Positions 34,964-45,479 of a stretch of 64,000 nt of DNA are shown here, in pieces. Location of the stretch: the NCBI RefSeq assembly GCF_015706575.1, contig NW_024037054.1, positions 992,001-1,056,000 of the forward strand. The letters run 5' to 3'. The notes beneath the pieces are model-generated. The model made no database searches, was not told the DNA's origin, and saw only the letters and a program-made list of their open reading frames with translations. The stretch is from Patiria miniata. Taxonomy: Eukaryota > Echinodermata > Asteroidea > Valvatida > Asterinidae. Made by a program: the position numbers and the translations under genes. Position 1 is the first letter of the stretch, and each line of letters starts with the position of its first letter.

Positions 34964-36153
34964 TGTGACAGCTCATTTACATATTTCTCCTGCACAGCGC
35001 CCTCGCTTGACCCTTAAGGTAAAGCTCACACTTATCCTTTGTCTTGAGTGAGTCATTCCACCACTAGCACTGGTACTGTAAACACCACACAGTGTCCTGC
35101 CACTTCTACACATGTTCTTAGTTAATGCCTCAAGATTTTGTGGATGACTCGACTGGGGTGAGAATTCATTTATATTGTTTTAATAGTTGTTCTTATTGCT
35201 GAAGTTCCTAAGTTTCTTTTTATTGAGACTTTGTGAACACTTTTTGATTAATTCTGAAGTTAGCTGGAGTATTCTTAAACTTTACTCTGATTACTGAATT
35301 TAAAGTGGATTCATTCATTGATGGTCTTTAGGAAGCCCAGATGCACTGTGTTGTTGTATTTATTATTGCATATTTAGGAAAGATCACCCTTTTGATGACT
35401 TTCTGTGTTTAGAGATATAATCTATTGCCATGGATTTGAAGGATTTAGATTTCCCTAACTTTGATTACATGTACATGTATATCCACCTTATTTCTTGTTC
35501 ACATTTAGTTAACTTCTTGAGTACACAAAGTTCAAGAATAGATTTCCTTATTTTACTATATATTCCTCATCATCTATTTTCCACTTTTTTATGTACATAT
35601 TCTTAGATTTATACTTTAGTGTATAAATTCATAGTTCCTTTGTCCTGTGTAGATGCCCATAGTGCAGTGTAGTATAGCCACTGTTTAGACCCTTAATCCC
35701 CTAAGTTGCTGCATATATAATGAGGTGCACTCAGTTTCTTGGAAGGCACCATACCTTAGTACAGGGAGGCAGGAAGTCTGCCAAGTATGTTTATTACCCT
35801 GCAGAGATTTCTTTTGTCCAGTGTTTATTGGAGCGTGTGACCTAAGATACCAGTAGTGTCTTATTAGACTGGCACACTAGTCCTTAAGTTTATGTGATGC
35901 AGCATATATTACTCATATTTCTCTTTTTACACTTAATTAAGCATGCCATCTGCATATTTGTTTAGCATTTATTTAGTTATGTTATTTCTCCATAGTCCTT
36001 TTTTTGTGATATTAATTCATTTTTCCTAAGTTAGTTTCTTTATGGATCCTTAGGTTATAATGATGAGTGGACTGATTTAAGTCTATGGTTTGCTGAGTCC
36101 ATAGTCATATATATTTAGAGGTCACTGCACATGTGCTTTAGTTATTTCCTATG
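34964..36153 (+). repeat. Inverted partial LTR (first 1190 bp) at the pol side
   Basis: This sequence is the reverse complement of 41932-43120 with about one base difference in length. It lacks the last 323 bp of the LTR and joins pol directly at about 36153/36154. It takes the place where the 3' LTR and polypurine tract should be. The stop codon of pol (36138-36140) lies within it. Confidence 0.93.
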
Positions 36154-37088
36154 TCCTGTGCTTTGGCAAGTGGGACCTCCTCCTCTGTAGTGGGTTCCGG
36201 TGAAGAATCTTCCACTTCTGATGGGGGTTGCGGGGCTAGATTGTCAGGGTGGTGCTCCCCTGCTTTGTGTAAAGCAGCGGGTGCTCTCTCCGGATCTTGC
36301 ACATCTGAAGATTGAGGGGCTTGGTCCTCGGGCTGGTGCTCCCCTGCTTTGTGAAAAGCAGCAGGTGCACTCTCTGGCTCTGGTTGACCTGTTGGCATCG
36401 CCGGAGTCTCACCTTCTGTCTCCAATATGATGACCACCTCATCTGCCTCCTCTTTTGCCTCCTCATCTTCGTCAGTGTGCGCTGGCAAAACTGGGTCATC
36501 TTGATGACGACATCCAGTAGCTGGTTCATCCTCATCCAGCACCAAGGCTCTGCTGTCTAGGAGGTCCTTTCGATTCAGGGTCTTCTCCTTCCCCTCTCCG
36601 TCAAGTGGAGCAACGATGTAGACGTGGCCGGTTGGGTTCGGCCTCCCTACAACCTTGTGAGGTCGGTTGTCCCACACATCTTGGATCTTGTTTCTTCCCT
36701 TGACGGAACGGTTTCGCAGAAAGACCCTTGCTCCAACATGAAGGTCCTCATCTCTCGCTGCCTCATTGTAGCGTTGTTGTCTTCTGAGAGCCTCTTTCTC
36801 TGTTGTGCCTGCAGCTTTCTGAAATGCTTTCTGCATTCGCACATGATGGTCCGCTACCCACTGGTCAAGCTCAGGATTGTCCTCTTCCTCTCTTCCGAAC
36901 CCAAGAAGGTGGTCTACGGGTAATCTTGGTTCCCGTCCGAAGAAGAGATAGTAGGGGGAGTAACCTGTTGAGGAGTGGGGTGTCGCGTTGTATGCGTAGA
37001 TCAGCTCTGGGAGATGTTCAGGCCATCTGCGCTTCTGGTCCGGGGGCAGCGTGCGTAAGCGATCGTGCATGGTACGATTAAAACGCTC

Positions 37089-37091
37089 GCA
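37089..37091 (-). other. In-frame TAG stop in the integrase region of pol
   Basis: This is the only stop in about 1500 codons of pol. It lies after the catalytic core Asp residues and before the C-terminal part of the integrase, so even full expression would give a shortened integrase. It may be a point mutation after insertion or an assembly error. Confidence 0.9.
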
Positions 37092-40000
37092 CTACCCATT
37101 TCCTTCGGGGTGGTAAGGCGTCGTTCGGCTCTTGGTGACACCGTACATCTCGCAGAGTTCGCGGATGACTTTGCTTTCGAAGTTCCTGCCCTGGTCACTG
37201 TGAAGTCTGCGAGGCACACCAAAACGGACGAACCAGTCTCTCACTAAGCATCGAGCCACCGTTCTTGCCTTTTGGTCCTTGCGTGGTATGGCTTGTGTAA
37301 ACTTTGTAAAGACATCAGTGAGAACCAGCACGTTTTCCACATTGTTTGTGCCAGGCTCCAGGACGGTGAAGTCAATGGCAAGAACTTCGAGGGGTCTTTT
37401 GGCGATTAAGGAACCCATGGTAGGATGGAGCTTCTTCCCAGCTTTGGCTAACATACACCTCTGACAATTCCGGCAGTACTCTTCGATGTCGTGTATCATC
37501 CCTGGCCAGAAACATCTGCTACGGGCGAGTGCAAGGGTCCTTTCTACTCCTTGATGTCCAACCTGATCATGGACTGCGGCTAACAACTGCTCTCGTAGAA
37601 CTTGAGGAAGCAGAAGTTGACTGATCTCGCCACTTGCTTCTTTTCTTTTCTTGTAGAGAATGTTGTCTCGGGCCTCCAGTAACTTCCGCGTTGGCTTGTC
37701 CTCCTTCATGAGCCTACTGATGTGTGGTTGTCGTCCACTCTCCCAGTAAGTACACAATCTGCCTAGGTGTTTGTCGTTCCGTTGGAGTGTAGCCATGTCT
37801 TCAGTAGAGATGGAGGGAAGGGTTGACATCGCAGCGGGTGCTGTCACATCTGGTCTGATGCGGAGTTCATTTAGTCCAGCTTCAACCAGGGTGCCTCTTA
37901 CTTGCGAAGCAACTGTGGAGGGGATGGGAGTGGAAGAATAAGATGAAGAAATAGTCTCTTCGGTGGACATCTCTTCAGAGTGGGCAGTTTGCAGATCGTC
38001 ACTGTGAGTGGTCTTCCTGCTGAGGGCATCGGCATTGCGGTTACTCCTTCCTGATCTATACTTGATAGTGAACTGGAATTGTTCCAACTCTCCAGCCCAT
38101 CTGGTCTCTGTCGCTCCCAACTTTGTGTTTGTCTGAAGATAGCTGAGGGGGTTATTATCAGTGTAAACGACAAAGTTTGCACCGAGAAGGATGTCCCTGA
38201 ACTTCACAGTGATTGCCCAACGCAATGCTAACAGTTCCAACTTCATGCTGCTGTAGTTCTGCATGTTCCCTTCATTCTCTCTCAAGCCTCTACTGGCGTA
38301 ACCCAGGACTACCAAACCTTGCTCTTGTTGTTGGGACAAAACTGCACCCAGACCTTGGTAGCTAGCATCAACCTCCAGGATGAATTGACGAGAGAAATCA
38401 GGGTAGCCTAGGAGGGGAGCAGACGTCAGAAGTTGCTTCAAGTCAGTGAAAGACTTGTCACAAGACTCATCCCATGCATCTGATATGGGTTTGGTGGGAC
38501 TGACCTTTCTGTGCTTCTTCTTCCCTGTTCCTCCTAAGAGTGCGTGGAGTGGAGCCGCGACTTTAGCAAACCCCGGTACGAAACGGCGGTAGTACCCAGC
38601 TAGACCAAGAAACCCACGGAGTTCACGTTCTGTAGCTGGCTTCTTCCATTCTCTCACCGCGCTGATCTTCTCAGGATCTGGAGATATCCCTCCATCAGAT
38701 ATGGAATGGCCCAAGTACTTCAGTTGTTCCGTGAACAGGTTGCACTTCTCTGGTTTAACCTTCAAGCCAAATTCAGTGAGGCGGTCCAGCACTAACCATA
38801 GTTGTTCAAGCGTCTCCTCGAAGGTACGACCAAAGACTAAGATGTCATCTAAGTAGACGATGAGAGACTGGAAGTTTTTGTCCCCGAACGCTTTGTCCAT
38901 CAAGCGCATGAATGTGGCTGGCGCATTGCAGAGGCCGAAGGGCATACGGGTGAACTCGTACAGACCTCCAGTCCCTACTCGGAATGCTGTCTTCTCAACA
39001 TCTTTTGCAGCAACGGGAATTTGATGGAACCCATGGGCGAGATCCAGGCTGCAAAAGAACTTTGCTCCACCAAGTGCATCGAGGGCTTCGTCGATGCGGG
39101 GAAGTGGATAGGCATCTCTGTGAGTCTTGGCATTCAGGGCCCTGTAATCAACACAAAGCCTCAGCTTTCCATCTCGCTTCCTCACGAGTACGATCGGTGA
39201 AGCATACGGACTGGATGACTCCCTGATCACGCCCCTTTCGAGAGATTTCTGCAAGTATTCTCGAACTTCAGCCCATTGGTGAGGAGGTATGCGCCGGTGA
39301 GGTACTCGAACTGGAACATCGTCAGTAGTGTTGATAGCATGAGGTATTTTGTCACAGAGTCCGATGTCGTCTTCATCTTTGCTAAATGTGCTGGCATGGC
39401 TGGAAATTAGTTGGTGGAGTTGATCTTGCTGATCGTCACTTAGCCCAGTACCGACTTTCATCCGTGACATCAGGCTCCTGGCTTCATCAGCGCAGTCGTT
39501 TTTAACTTCACCTGCCTGCATTTCCTGCCAAGTTGCTTCAAAAGCTCTGCTGTGATGTTCGGCGACCGCACTGCTCACTGTGGCTACTGGGGTTCTCGGG
39601 GGTAAATAGAGGTCATCATTCGTGAAGTTTGCAACTTGAACCGGTATTCTACCACTGCTGTTGACGGAGACTAGTGTAGGAGCTACAGCTAACCCATTTG
39701 GTATGTGTGTCACATCTACATCCAGCTGTTCTATTATGGCCTCGTAAGTCACATCAGTTGCAGCAGGTTTCACTGAACATTCCATCAGAAGGAGAGAGTT
39801 GGCGGGGACTAGGATGGGCTTGGAACCCACTGTTCGGACTTTACCTGCAATATCTGGCTGATGTACAGTGCCACTTCGCACTTCCTCATAGAGAGCGAGT
39901 ACATGAGCCCATTCAGGTCCGTCACTTCGTCTGTTCAAAACCTCCAGGTAGTTTTGGCCGCTTGCATCTTGCCGTAACTTCTCTCGGATGTCCCTGAAGA

Positions 40001-40396
40001 TGTTTGACCCAATCACTCCTGGTACTCTCTTCTTCCTCTCTGCAATTGATGTGCCTGTAGGGTCCTTGACCACCAGAAAACCCATGTTGATGAAAGAGTG
40101 GCCCAGCACTGTTAGTGGCAATTCAACATAGCCGAGGTAGGGAATGGCCAGACCTTGAGCACCGGAGATGCTGATGAACGCAGTCACATCTACTAATTCT
40201 GTCTCAGGAAAGTGTTCTCTGAAGAAAGATTCAGTAATCGTTGAAACTTGCGCTCCTGTGTCAAGTAGACAACGCACCCTTGATGCACCAAGCTGGACGA
40301 CAGATTCTGGACACTGCCCTACCGCTTTTCTGTAGATTGAGCCGCTATTAGTTGATTCTTGTGGGCCTGCCGTGTGGCTCTCAATGACAGGCCGTT

Positions 40397-41494
40397 CTAG
40401 TTTAACTGAGGGCCAGGCTTCTGGGGAACAAACTGCTGTGCTGGGGACTGCTGGGGGACAAACTGCTGTACTGGGGACTGCTGAGGAACGAACTGTTGAG
40501 CCGCGGACTGCTGGGGGACAAAGTGCTGTGCCATAGACTGCTGGGGGACAAACTGCTGGGGATCCCTGGTACCCTGACTCGTTCCTCCTGACGACGGGGA
40601 TGACGGGGCATGGGGACAGTCTCGCTTGAGATGACCTGTGGACTGGCAATTGTAGCAACGTCTAGGACCCTGACTCCAACGGCGAGCAGGTCGTTGCATG
40701 GCCTGTAAGAGTGCCTCAATCTGCTGCTGTTGCCGCTGCAGTTGTTCACCCTGCCTCTCAAGAAGTGCCTTCATGCCATGTGCCCCGTCTTCAGCCTTGA
40801 CCTCCTGTACTGCTACTGCCTTCTGGGTTTTGACATGGCTGGTGCCAAGCCACTCGATGGCACGGTCTCTGGCATCGAAGAAACTCAGCTCTGGCGAATC
40901 GATGTTCATGCGCCGCAGTTCTCTCCGTAGACCCTCATCATAAACTGCCTCGGCTAGTCTTCCCTTCAGCGTTTTATCTCTTGTAGCATTGAAGGAGACA
41001 TCCAGGCGAGCCATGGAATTAAACAATTCCATGAGCTCGAGGGAGAAACTCAGTAGATCTTCTCCTTGGCCTTGTCGGAAGGAGAAAAACTTTTGCTGGA
41101 TCTGGGGAAGCGTCTCACCATCACCAAAGACTTTCAGCAGTACACGGTAGATTTCCTCTGGACTCTTTACGGTGTCACCTCTGCCAAGGATTTCTTGCCT
41201 AGCTCTGCCGGCAAGATGGTCGATGATAAACGCAGCACCGTCCTCCCCTCCGATCTGTCGTGCAGTCAACTGACCTTTGACGTCACTGACCCACTCTTGG
41301 ACAGATGGATCACTCGGTTTCTCCGGCTTTCCCCTGAAGCGGTCCAGCCGTCTCCCTGCCGCTACGTATATTTGCTTCGCTGGTGGGGTAGTGGAGCTGA
41401 CACCTGCTGTGGCTTTCTCACGCTCCTCCTTCTCCGCCTGAAGAGCTACCTTCATCGCCTCAAGCTCGGCCCGCAGTTGCTCCATTCCCTCCAT
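40397..41494 (-). CDS. Ty3/gypsy Gag
   Basis: A 365-codon intact frame. It starts with a Glu-rich helix (MEGMEQLRAELEAMKVALQA), continues with a capsid-like segment (PSDPSVQEWVSDVKG, FSFRQGQGEDLLSFSLELM), and has one CCHC zinc knuckle, CYNCQSTGHLKRDC. The C-terminus is a run of QQFVPQQS-type repeats. Gag forms the particle that packages element RNA. The frame overlaps pol by about 260 bp in the -1 register, and the repeats are read in both frames. The ATG at 41494 follows the leader that begins after the primer-binding site near 41605. Confidence 0.93.
   Translation of the reverse strand: MEGMEQLRAELEAMKVALQAEKEEREKATAGVSSTTPPAKQIYVAAGRRLDRFRGKPEKPSDPSVQEWVSDVKGQLTARQIGGEDGAAFIIDHLAGRARQEILGRGDTVKSPEEIYRVLLKVFGDGETLPQIQQKFFSFRQGQGEDLLSFSLELMELFNSMARLDVSFNATRDKTLKGRLAEAVYDEGLRRELRRMNIDSPELSFFDARDRAIEWLGTSHVKTQKAVAVQEVKAEDGAHGMKALLERQGEQLQRQQQQIEALLQAMQRPARRWSQGPRRCYNCQSTGHLKRDCPHAPSSPSSGGTSQGTRDPQQFVPQQSMAQHFVPQQSAAQQFVPQQSPVQQFVPQQSPAQQFVPQKPGPQLN
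40400..40406 (-). promoter_or_regulatory. Probable -1 ribosomal frameshift heptamer
   Basis: On the minus strand the last two sense codons of gag are TTA AAC, preceded by G and followed by TAG. This makes the heptamer G TTA AAC, of the X XXY YYZ kind (with a G in the first position) known from arterivirus frameshifting. A one-base slip back leads straight into the pol frame, which is open through this point. A downstream pseudoknot was not analysed. Confidence 0.65.
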
Positions 41495-41584
41495 TCTTGA
41501 TAACTGTAGCAGCTCGTCTCGGGGTCAGTTGTCTGCCGTTAGTTTCGCCTCATCCTCGACTGGGGGTAGATGCAGTATTAGTAC

Positions 41585-41605
41585 ACCATCCTGTCTACGA
41601 CGCCA
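41585..41605 (-). promoter_or_regulatory. Primer-binding site
   Basis: On the minus strand, two bases after the LTR end (TGTCACA, 41614-41608) comes TGGCGTCGTAGACAGGAT. It starts with TGG, as needed to pair with a tRNA 3' CCA. The matching tRNA was not identified. Confidence 0.6.
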
Positions 41606-41607
41606 AA

Positions 41608-43120
41608 TGTGACACTGGAAAATGTGACACGACAAGGATGGTGTACATTTACTGTGTCTGGTTCATTTAATGGTGAACTGCATCTTACACAAACAAAACA
41701 AACCCTGAAAAGATACAAAATAGAAATTCCATATAAATACAATGCTTTAGGAAATACCAATCCAGCAAAGTAAATTATAAAAAGAACAAATAATAATCCT
41801 CAAGGATTATAATGCAATCAATAGAGATAAATCTATTTCAATAACACAATTTGCTTCTAACTGTTAAGTCAAGTTAAATTCCAAAATGAATTAATACAAG
41901 GCATGTGAATGCTTTAACTTGCAAAGACAAAATAGGAAATAACTAAAGCACATGTGCAGTGACCTCTAAATATATATGACTATGGACTCAGCAAACCATA
42001 GACTTAAATCAGTCCACTCATCATTATAACCTAAGGATCCATAAAGAAACTAACTTAGGAAAAATGAATTAATATCACAAAAAAAGGACTATGGAGAAAT
42101 AACATAACTAAATAAATGCTAAACAAATATGCAGATGGCATGCTTAATTAAGTGTAAAAAGAGAAATATGAGTAATATATGCTGCATCACATAAACTTAA
42201 GGACTAGTGTGCCAGTCTAATAAGACACTACTGGTATCTTAGGTCACACGCTCCAATAAACACTGGACAAAAGAAATCTCTGCAGGGTAATAAACATACT
42301 TGGCAGACTTCCTGCCTCCCTGTACTAAGGTATGGTGCCTTCCAAGAAACTGAGTGCACCTCATTATATATGCAGCAACTTAGGGGATTAAGGGTCTAAA
42401 CAGTGGCTATACTACACTGCACTATGGGCATCTACACAGGACAAAGGAACTATGAATTTATACACTAAAGTATAAATCTAAGAATATGTACATAAAAAAG
42501 TGGAAAATAGATGATGAGGAATATATAGTAAAATAAGGAAATCTATTCTTGAACTTTGTGTACTCAAGAAGTTAACTAAATGTGAACAAGAAATAAGGTG
42601 GATATACATGTACATGTAATCAAAGTTAGGGAAATCTAAATCCTTCAAATCCATGGCAATAGATTATATCTCTAAACACAGAAAGTCATCAAAAGGGTGA
42701 TCTTTCCTAAATATGCAATAATAAATACAACAACACAGTGCATCTGGGCTTCCTAAAGACCATCAATGAATGAATCCACTTTAAATTCAGTAATCAGAGT
42801 AAAGTTTAAGAATACTCCAGCTAACTTCAGAATTAATCAAAAAGTGTTCACAAAGTCTCAATAAAAAGAAACTTAGGAACTTCAGCAATAAGAACAACTA
42901 TTAAAACAATATAAATGAATTCTCACCCCAGTCGAGTCATCCACAAAATCTTGAGGCATTAACTAAGAACATGTGTAGAAGTGGCAGGACACTGTGTGGT
43001 GTTTACAGTACCAGTGCTAGTGGTGGAATGACTCACTCAAGACAAAGGATAAGTGTGAGCTTTACCTTAAGGGTCAAGCGAGGGCGCTGTGCAGGAGAAA
43101 TATGTAAATGAGCTGTCACA
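41608..43120 (-). repeat. Full-length gypsy LTR (upstream of gag)
   Basis: The 1513 bp LTR starts TGTGACAGC and ends TGTCACA on the minus strand, with the short inverted TGTGACA ends typical of LTRs. The first 1190 bp are repeated, inverted, at 34964-36153. Promoter and polyadenylation sites should lie here but were not assigned. Confidence 0.85.
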
Positions 43121-43388
43121 CTTATTATCAACTTTGCTTAGTTGAATAATGTTCCTCATAATCATGATGAGTTTATTACAGTTGGTGATATGTTGGAGTT
43201 CCATTTGTTGGTAGTTTGGTCTGTCGCTCCTTTTTGTGTGTTTTCTGCTGCCTGGGATGGGGGTCGTGACTGAGTGCATCGGGCGCTTCTTCGGTGTTCA
43301 GGATGGACTGGGAATTGATACTTCCTTGGGCTCCACTGGCACTCGAATCATTGTAATGGTGAAACTCCCTGGGTTGCTGCAGTGGCTG

Positions 43389-43970
43389 CTACACTGGGAT
43401 GGGGGATGGGGCACGTGACTGAGTGCATGGGGCGTTTCTTCTGTGTTCAGGATGCACTGGGAGTTGATGGCTTGCTTGGGCTCCACTGGCAGGGGCACTT
43501 GAATCATTGTAATAATGAAACTGCCTGGGTTGCTGCACTGGCTGCGAAAATGCAGGGGATGAGCTGAAGGGTGTGGAATAATGACCTGGTGGTGGCTGCT
43601 GGTGAGATTGGTGTTGCCCAGCTGACATGAACATTTGTACCAGTTTCAGTTCATGCTCCCTGGCCCTGTCATTTTCATCCTTGAAAAATGCGATCAAATC
43701 TTCAGTGGAGTCATGTTCTACAACTCGCTTCATTATGTCTAGTGCTGCTGATACAGATGGATCCTCTCTTTTGGCCTTTACCTCTTGTCTTTACCAAGGC
43801 GAACAGCTCATTAAACCAAGCCCGTACTGCCTTTCTTCTTGTATTTTCTTGATGTCAGTTGCAGTTTTTATAGTCATGGCGATTTTCTTGCAATCTGCGA
43901 CACATTTTTTAAACTTATTGCGTACTTGTTGCGCCGTGAATGGATTGGAAATGAATTGCTAGCAGTTGCC
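43389..43970 (-). pseudogene. PIF/Harbinger Myb/SANT-like accessory gene, decayed
   Basis: The minus strand encodes RNKFKKCVADCKKIAMTIKT near 43920-43860 (a trihelix/Myb-like segment). After frame changes it encodes DPSVSAALDIMKRVVEHDST and DENDRAREHELKLVQMFMSA, then a Gln/Pro-rich tail. This composition and order are typical of the second gene of Harbinger elements, which helps bring the transposase to the DNA ends. It lies just beyond the gypsy insertion, facing the transposase at 30941-32184. Family assignment is from memory of such proteins and is moderate. Confidence 0.6.
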
Positions 43971-44129
43971 CTATATTCAACCAAGTGGAAATTGCCCTAT
44001 ATTCAACCAAGTGAAAATTGCATGTGTGTCTGGGACATTGTTCATCAATCACATAATGAATGATGCGCTGTAGTTCTTCAAAGTTTTGCATGTGATTGAA
44101 AAGACAGAGTAAAACAGAAAGGAGTATAA

Positions 44130-45475
44130 TAATACCGGTGCTTATATAGTGCAGTTCCAAATTAATGATCAATGCGCTTTACAAACAAAAACAAAGAACC
44201 ATAAACAGATACATTGAAAGAGTAAATCACAAAGAGATCAGGCAAACAGGTGTGTTTTGAGGAGGCTTCTGAATGTTTGTGGGCTAGGAGCCAATCTGAT
44301 GGTTGATGGGAGATCATTCTACAATCTAGGGGCACAGATAGAGAATGACCTCTCCGCAACCATCCTTTGGCCCCTAGGCACCATGAGCCGGGTTGTGTCT
44401 GTGGCAGAGCGTAATCCGGGTTGTGAAGGTTTGTAGAATGAAATGCTGTTTGAGAGGTACATGGGAGTGAGACCGTGGATTGACTTGTATACATATAACA
44501 GGATTTTGAAAATAATGCGTTGTTCGATCAAAAGCCAGTGAAGAGATTGCAATAGTGGAGTAGAGGGATGTCGATGAGGAATTTGGAAAATGATACGAGC
44601 AGCCTTGTTCTGTAGATGCTGCAGTCTTGAGATGTCAGAGCTGCTGCAACCGGCCAAAAGAGACTTGGCATAGTCTAGTCTAGACAGAATCAGGGCCCTC
44701 AAGGCATGAGTACAGCTTTCCTGGTCGATGAAGCGACGAATTCTGGAGATGTTGCGTAGATTGAAATTGATCGACTGACAGAGGGATGTAACATGAGTGG
44801 ACATGGTCATGGATGGGTCGAATGTTACTCCTAGATTTCTCACTGAAATGGATGGAGACGCATACTCATTGTCGATTGGGAAGGTGTAATTGATGAGCTT
44901 TGGGAGATTGTTTTGAGATGCAGATATGAAAAACTCAGTTTTGGAGCTGTTTAGTCTCGGCTTGTTTGCAGTCATCCAGTGTCGAACGCCATCTACTCAT
45001 TTCGATAGCCTGTGCAGAGCAACAGCAGCTTCACCTGGAAAGTTGGGATTAAAGGTTATGTAAAGTTGAATGTCATCGGCATATATATGAAACTGGATGT
45101 CATGAAATCGGATAATATGAGCAACTGGTTGTGAATACATGATAAACGTTTCAGGTCCGGTTGTAGATCCCTGTGGAATGCCAAGTTTCAAATAAAAAAA
45201 CATCAGATTGTTGTCCACCAATGCACACCTGAAGTGTACGACCAGTCAAGTATGATTTAAACCAATGCAGATCCGTGCCTTTAATACCAAAGTCAAACGC
45301 AAAATGCTGGAGAAGAATCCTGTGATCAATGGTATCAAAGACAGCAGATAAGTCAAGCATGATCAGAAAGACAGCACAGTTTTGGTCTAAGGCCTGGACA
45401 AGATCATCCTTGACCTTGAGCAATGCAGTCTCGGTATTGTCTTGACGTTTGTAGGCAGATTGAAATGCCTCTAAA
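44130..45475 (-). pseudogene. 5'-truncated LINE (CR1/L2-like) reverse transcriptase
   Basis: On the minus strand the fragment opens with FQSAYKRQDNTETALLKVKD and MLDLSAVFDTIDHRILLQHF, then YADDIQLY (the catalytic Tyr-x-Asp-Asp). It continues with the C-terminal region SVRNLGVTFDPSMTM, RLDYAKSLLAGCS, LQHLQNKAARIIF and HWLLIEQRIIFKILLYVYKS. Two or three frameshifts break it. The 3' tail near 44130-44185 contains GCGCATTGATC and GCACTATATAA, as in L2-type tails. Truncation at the 5' side near 45475 is the usual result of incomplete target-primed reverse transcription. Confidence 0.9.
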
Positions 45476-45479
45476 CTTA

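Larger units (their letters stand above)
36138..40658 (-). pseudogene. Ty3/gypsy Pol (protease, RT, RNase H, integrase), one in-frame stop
   Basis: The order of domains is as follows. An aspartic protease has LLDTGAQVSTI. Reverse transcriptase has LRLCVDYRALNAKT and VYLDDILVFG with the catalytic Asp pair. RNase H has EVDASYQGLGAVLSQ and YTDNNPL, and ends NADALSRK. Integrase has the zinc-binding HHCC region (HDQVGHQGVERT to CRNCQRCMLAK) and a DDE core with AIDFTVL and HSDQGRNF. A single TAG at 37089-37091 interrupts the integrase just after PEGNG, and the same frame continues to 36138 (starting CERFNRTMHDRL). The last residues come from the inverted LTR arm, so the true C-terminus is missing. 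Expression as a fusion with Gag is likely through -1 frameshifting. Confidence 0.95.
34964..43120 (-). mobile_element. Ty3/gypsy retrotransposon with inverted instead of direct LTR ends
   Basis: The element is 8157 bp. It contains gag (41494-40397) and pol (40658-36138) on the minus strand. Its upstream LTR is 41608-43120 in the minus orientation. At the other end lies not a direct copy but the first 1190 bp of the same LTR in opposite orientation (34964-36153). Both outer ends therefore read TGTGACAGCTCATTTAC inward. The 4 bp word CTTA flanks it on both sides (34960-34963 and 43121-43124), consistent with a target duplication. The arms look nearly identical, so the structure is young. It sits inside the remains of a PIF/Harbinger element. 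Confidence 0.85.

Noticed and set aside
34964..43120. DIRS or other inverted-repeat retroelement
   Set aside because: The pol has a protease and a DDE integrase of the gypsy type and an ordinary LTR plus primer-binding site, so the inverted ends are a rearranged LTR rather than a DIRS structure.
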